From Epiperipatus broadwayi (taxonomy: Eukaryota > Onychophora > Udeonychophora > Euonychophora > Peripatidae), in assembly GCA_028023455.1 (NCBI GenBank), contig JAQFVV010012396.1, positions 10,146,085-10,210,084 on the forward strand: a stretch of DNA of 64,000 nucleotides, in the 5' to 3' direction. The translations under genes were made by a program, and so were the position numbers. This document shows positions 60,572 through 64,000 of the stretch, in pieces. The notes beneath the pieces were generated by a model. That model was not told where the DNA came from and searched no databases. It was given only the letters and a program-made list of their open reading frames with translations. The first letter of the stretch is position 1. The number at the start of each line of letters is the position of its first letter.

Positions 60572-60940
60572 TCTCTAGGTGAACACTAAGGATGAGAAAT
60601 CAACCCTTTCATTAATAAACTTCCATTAAGTGTTTGTGTCAACATTGTGAGGGCAGGTAAGTTTGATAGACCAATTAAACTTTAATAATTGGCTGTCTAT
60701 ATATACTAAACAATGATAGAGATATGTGTAACAGACTGTGATCTGCGCCAATTAATGAGGGTTGGTTCAGCATGAAATGTGTATCTTCGGAATCATACAT
60801 CTTTTTCATATCTCTTGTTATATGTTTATGATTACACCCCTTCCCAAAGTGTTAAAAGCAGATAAAAAACAATCCCCACTTTACATGAAAGTGGTGCAGT
60901 GAAAATTACACTACAAAAATATTATTCATTAAGTAGATCC
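60572..60940 (+). mobile_element. Hammerhead-bearing element, right (plus) copy of an inverted pair
   Basis: It aligns, diverged, with the reverse complement of 58305-58771: AAGGATGAGAA at the start, TACTAAACAATGATAGAGATATG in the middle, AAGTGTTAAAA, and a GTGAAAATTACACTAC / AATATTATTCATTAAG end. The pair encloses the two minisatellite arrays. Confidence 0.6.
60710..60815 (+). ncRNA. Degenerate hammerhead-ribozyme-like motif (AUC type)
   Basis: TTAATGA (60752-60758) stands for CTGATGA, the stem II sequence is partly lost, and GAAA is at 60774-60777. Stem III is a good six pairs (ATGTGT with ATACAT), followed by C in an AUC triplet at about 60801. Stem I has a 9-bp outer helix (AGAGATATG with CATATCTCT). 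Two core changes suggest it is inactive, but its stems I and III help define the family. Confidence 0.5.
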
Positions 60941-60949
60941 AAAAGGAAA

Positions 60950-62760
60950 GATTGGAGAGAGTTTATTGTACAAAATGAACACATGCTGAATCTGAAAGCC
61001 AATAGTCTTCAAAGAAGCAAAAATAGATTTTTAAAAATTTAACGATAAAATAGTGTAGTTTTTTTTTTGATAACCATTATTATGACACTAATGTGTTGAA
61101 AGTATATTTATTTATTTTTTAAAAGTTAATTTTATTTTTTATTCTCTGTTACAATGCTTTTATATGGTTTATAATAATGGCAGAGGTTCAATCAATTATA
61201 TACATATATATACACTTATGAATGTGGATTAAAATTTTGAAAAGAAAAAATAAGTAAATTTTCATGAAATCTTTAAGCTTTCTGATACCAGTACTTTTTT
61301 AATCAGCAGAGGCTCTGGTTATATATTGGACTTTACTAAATATAGTTTGCTGGAAAGGAAGGCTCCAGTTTTAATAGTGCAAACATGGGTAAGATTGAGA
61401 TGTGGAAGAAATCACAAATTACCCGTTAGTAAATTTTGTTTAAAGCTAATGCATGTTAACGTAAAATCAATTGCTTTTCGATTAACATTAGAAATCAATT
61501 TGAGATTTTGTTTATACAGTAATTGTTTTGCGAGCTCTATATATAAAATCCACTTAAATATGGAAATTAGATAAATAATTGAAAATAAATCTGAGGAGTT
61601 TTATAAAAAGAAATCGATCAAAGGAATCAAAATGAATGTCAGAAGTTATAGTTGTAATTACTGAAAAAAGAAAGAAAGAGAGGAAGTCAAAATTGAAATG
61701 ATAATTTTTTTGAGAGATTAATAGAAGACAAACTCTGGAGCTTAAAGTCCACAGATCATGCCTAGCTTTGCCACTTCAGACCCTAAAACTTTTTCTGGAT
61801 TTTTAAACAATAAAGCCATTTGGTGTTTAGTCTTTTATTTAACAATATTTATAAAGACATTGAAAATAGAAATAAATTTGAAAAAATAAGAGAATAATCA
61901 AAGTGAAATTTCAACGTTGAGTAATTTTTTTAAAAAAAACAAACAACAACAATAGATAAATTATATATATGAAGAATATAAAGGACAGTTTTACTATAGA
62001 TACCAATCGCGTATCAGCTATATAAAAAAAGTCTCAATTATGGAAGATGAGATCGTGTCATTTTTAAGGCTATTTCTTTAAAAAAAAAAGAGATAAAAAC
62101 TGATGGCATTATATTGGCAGATTTATAGAAACTGAGAGCAGTCAAATTGTATCAGTTTATTTGAAAATAATTCATTGATCCATAGCTTGGAAGAAAAATC
62201 AATATATATTTTTATATAAAGGAAATATGCCCACTATGGTCACTTTCTCTTATGTTATACACAAGTAAGATTGTTTCTGAAAATCCTTCAGTACAGATTA
62301 CATTGAAAGAGAATTATATAAATCTTCAGAAATTCATTGCTTAATTATGCCTGAGAATAAATGCCAAGCAATACCAAAAATCATTCAACATGTGCTTTAT
62401 TAGTTATCAAATATTTGATTCAATTGATTATACTAATGGGAATGGATAACCTTTTTAAAATGGAAGATAGCTTCATTTTTGGGAATAGTGAAAAGGCAAC
62501 ACCAATCCAGCTCTAAGAAAATTGCTCTTATTTCTGCAGATTTTTTTTACATATTAAAATACACAATAAACTACAATTATTAATATAATATATCCTCCCT
62601 AACTTTTTATAGCAACATAAAAAATAAGCTTTCCAAATTATTATTATTTAAACGAAAATTTCCTTTTATAAAAAGTATATTATTCTACATAAAAAAAAAA
62701 TATTATTTTGAAAAATCATAAATAATTAATTTAATTAGACTTGTTTAATTTTTATTTGAA
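60950..62760. other. Gene-free AT-rich DNA
   Basis: No recognised coding sequence. A frame at 61326-61574 matches no family I know and has no supporting splice or initiation context. Confidence 0.45.
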
Positions 62761-62769
62761 AGAAAATGA

Positions 62770-64000
62770 ATATCAAATTCCAGTTAGTAATAAATACATA
62801 ACTTGAGTTGGTCTTCTAAATGAACATCAGTTAATTGGATCCATAAATGATTTTTAATTTGCACGAGATATGAAAATGTTGATTTGCAACAGTACATCAT
62901 AGTTGCAAAACAAGAAAACATTATGAGAATATTGATGTAAATATGGATATTGATGTAAATATGGATATTCAACTGCATTTTTGGCCATATTTCAATGAGA
63001 TTTTTTTGGTATCAAATGAGATTTTACAATACCGATATTATCTTCCACTAAGTCAATCAATTCCACCTGTTGTTCCATGAATGCTTTCAAGATATTAATC
63101 AAATGTGATTCATATGTCAATTTTATTGCAAAAGTATATTCTTTAAAATCAGAAATTTTTATTGTAATCCAGTACAGCTATGTAGACTTCAAATGTTTTT
63201 CATACACGATTCTCTTAACATCTTCGTTTGGATATTGTTGATTTAGAGAAGAGATTTTAAAAATATTAACTGGATTTTTGATCACATATATATATTGCTT
63301 TACCATACTATCACACAAAGCATAGCATTTCTACAAAATTCTTCATCTAATAATTCACTGTCTTGTTATTTTTCATAAAATTTATTCCCACAAAGGTTAA
63401 AACATTTCCTAAAATTTGTCCTTTTGATAATTAGCCCACTTTATAGTAATATGGCAAATTGATATTATATGTATTATCATCTGATATAAGCTTTTCAAAT
63501 TGCATCTACTTGAATAAAGTTAACAATTGGAGTGGTGGATTTTTCACAAACTTTGCTGATGCAATGTGCAATGGAACAAAATTAACTTTTCTAAATTTGA
63601 ATGTTCTTTCTTTAACAATGGAACAACTGCTCACTTTCTTCTCATTGAAATTGTGCCATCAGTACATACACTCATTAGGTTAAACAAGGTTTAGTATTGT
63701 TTCGGATATATTTCATTAAAGTTGTTAAAAATATCAACTCTGCAAGTTTTCCCAGTAAGAGTCAGTTTTATTGATGGTTTTAGCTAATAATATTGAAAAA
63801 TATACATCCTTGTTTTGAATTATTGTGCAAAGTATTCTGTCACATTCAGAGCTAATTTGTGTTGTCTATCATTTGTAATTCTTGAAACTTTCTCCCAATC
63901 TAAACATCCTACTGCTTCAACAATAACTTTTTTAATCATTTTTACATCATTAAATGGCTTATCTCTTTTTCCAAATACATACACTAGTTTATATTTCCGG
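62770..64000 (-). pseudogene. hAT-like transposase remnant (DUF4371/ZBED type), cut by window edge
   Basis: On the minus strand from the right edge: YKLVYVFGKRDKPFNDVKMI resembles the start of the DUF4371 region (A...A...KPF.DGE..K). Near 63680 SVCTDGTISM and, past a stop, AVVPLLKKE then LILFHCTLHQQSL match the catalytic CTDGA.SM ... HC.IHQ.AL block. Near 63400-63460 LPYYYKVG.LSKGQIL matches the VRWLS.G..L segment. Frames are broken by stops and shifts and the 5' part lies outside. Such genes are usually hAT-derived transposases or domesticated relatives; this one is dead. A 36-bp stretch (two copies of an 18-bp unit with ATTGATGTAAATATGG) lies at about 62932-62968. Confidence 0.65.

Noticed and set aside
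61326-61574. An 82-residue coding exon
   Set aside because: No family match and no convincing splice sites; chance frame length is plausible.
1-64000. CRISPR arrays, bacterial operons, ribosome binding sites or phage genes
   Set aside because: No spaced direct-repeat array, no dense gene clusters; introns, SINEs and non-LTR elements show animal DNA.

Overview
The window reads as nuclear DNA of an animal with a very AT-rich, repeat-laden genome. Spliceosomal 3' splice sites sit in front of the coding exons, metazoan polyadenylation signals follow them, and there are non-LTR, Penelope-like, Gypsy-like, hAT-like and tRNA-derived SINE elements. Two large intact coding exons encode ankyrin-repeat proteins with a C-terminal SOCS box. 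Together with Penelope-like and hammerhead-ribozyme elements this suits an arthropod, with a chelicerate such as a spider as my best guess; that is inference, not proof.

Layout. 1-5.9 kb: AT-rich non-coding DNA, presumably intergenic and/or 5' intron, with one perfect hairpin. 5.95-7.57 kb (+): first ankyrin/SOCS gene. 7.6-44.2 kb: about 36 kb of transposon-rich non-coding DNA. It holds SINEs (8.6, 35.6 and 35.7 kb), a decayed Penelope-like element (13.1-14.05 kb, +), a Gypsy-like remnant (20.1-21.0 kb, -), hAT-type MITEs (22.0 and 24.56 kb), non-LTR remnants (22.8-23.6 -, 30.5-32.1 +, 35.4-40.6 kb -) and several short palindromic retroelements bounded by 11-14 bp target-site duplications. 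44.21-45.83 kb (+): second ankyrin/SOCS gene, a tandem paralogue in the same orientation. 48.06-50.85 kb (+): a long frameshifted non-LTR element. 52.7 kb: a 259 bp hammerhead-bearing palindromic element. 58.3-60.95 kb: two inverted hammerhead-bearing copies flanking two minisatellite arrays. 62.78-64.0 kb (-): a decayed DUF4371/ZBED-type hAT-like transposase running off the window edge.

The two genes share the same plan: a 5' exon outside what can be recognised, a splice acceptor 1-8 nt before the ATG, one uninterrupted coding exon, about eleven ankyrin units, a conserved AGYD-S-D-S-QPIE motif and a terminal SOCS box. By family knowledge they should be substrate adaptors of Elongin B/C-Cullin E3 ubiquitin ligases.

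The most unusual signal is a set of hammerhead-ribozyme-like motifs in at least eight places, in two subfamilies. Most lie inside short non-coding palindromic or tandem elements, and three of those elements are bounded by perfect 13-14 bp target-site duplications. This resembles metazoan 'retrozymes'. A Penelope-like element in the same window is a plausible relative of the machinery that moved them. Most copies carry at least one core change, so the local copies look largely decayed; the minus-strand copy at 58.44-58.54 kb keeps the full conserved core.
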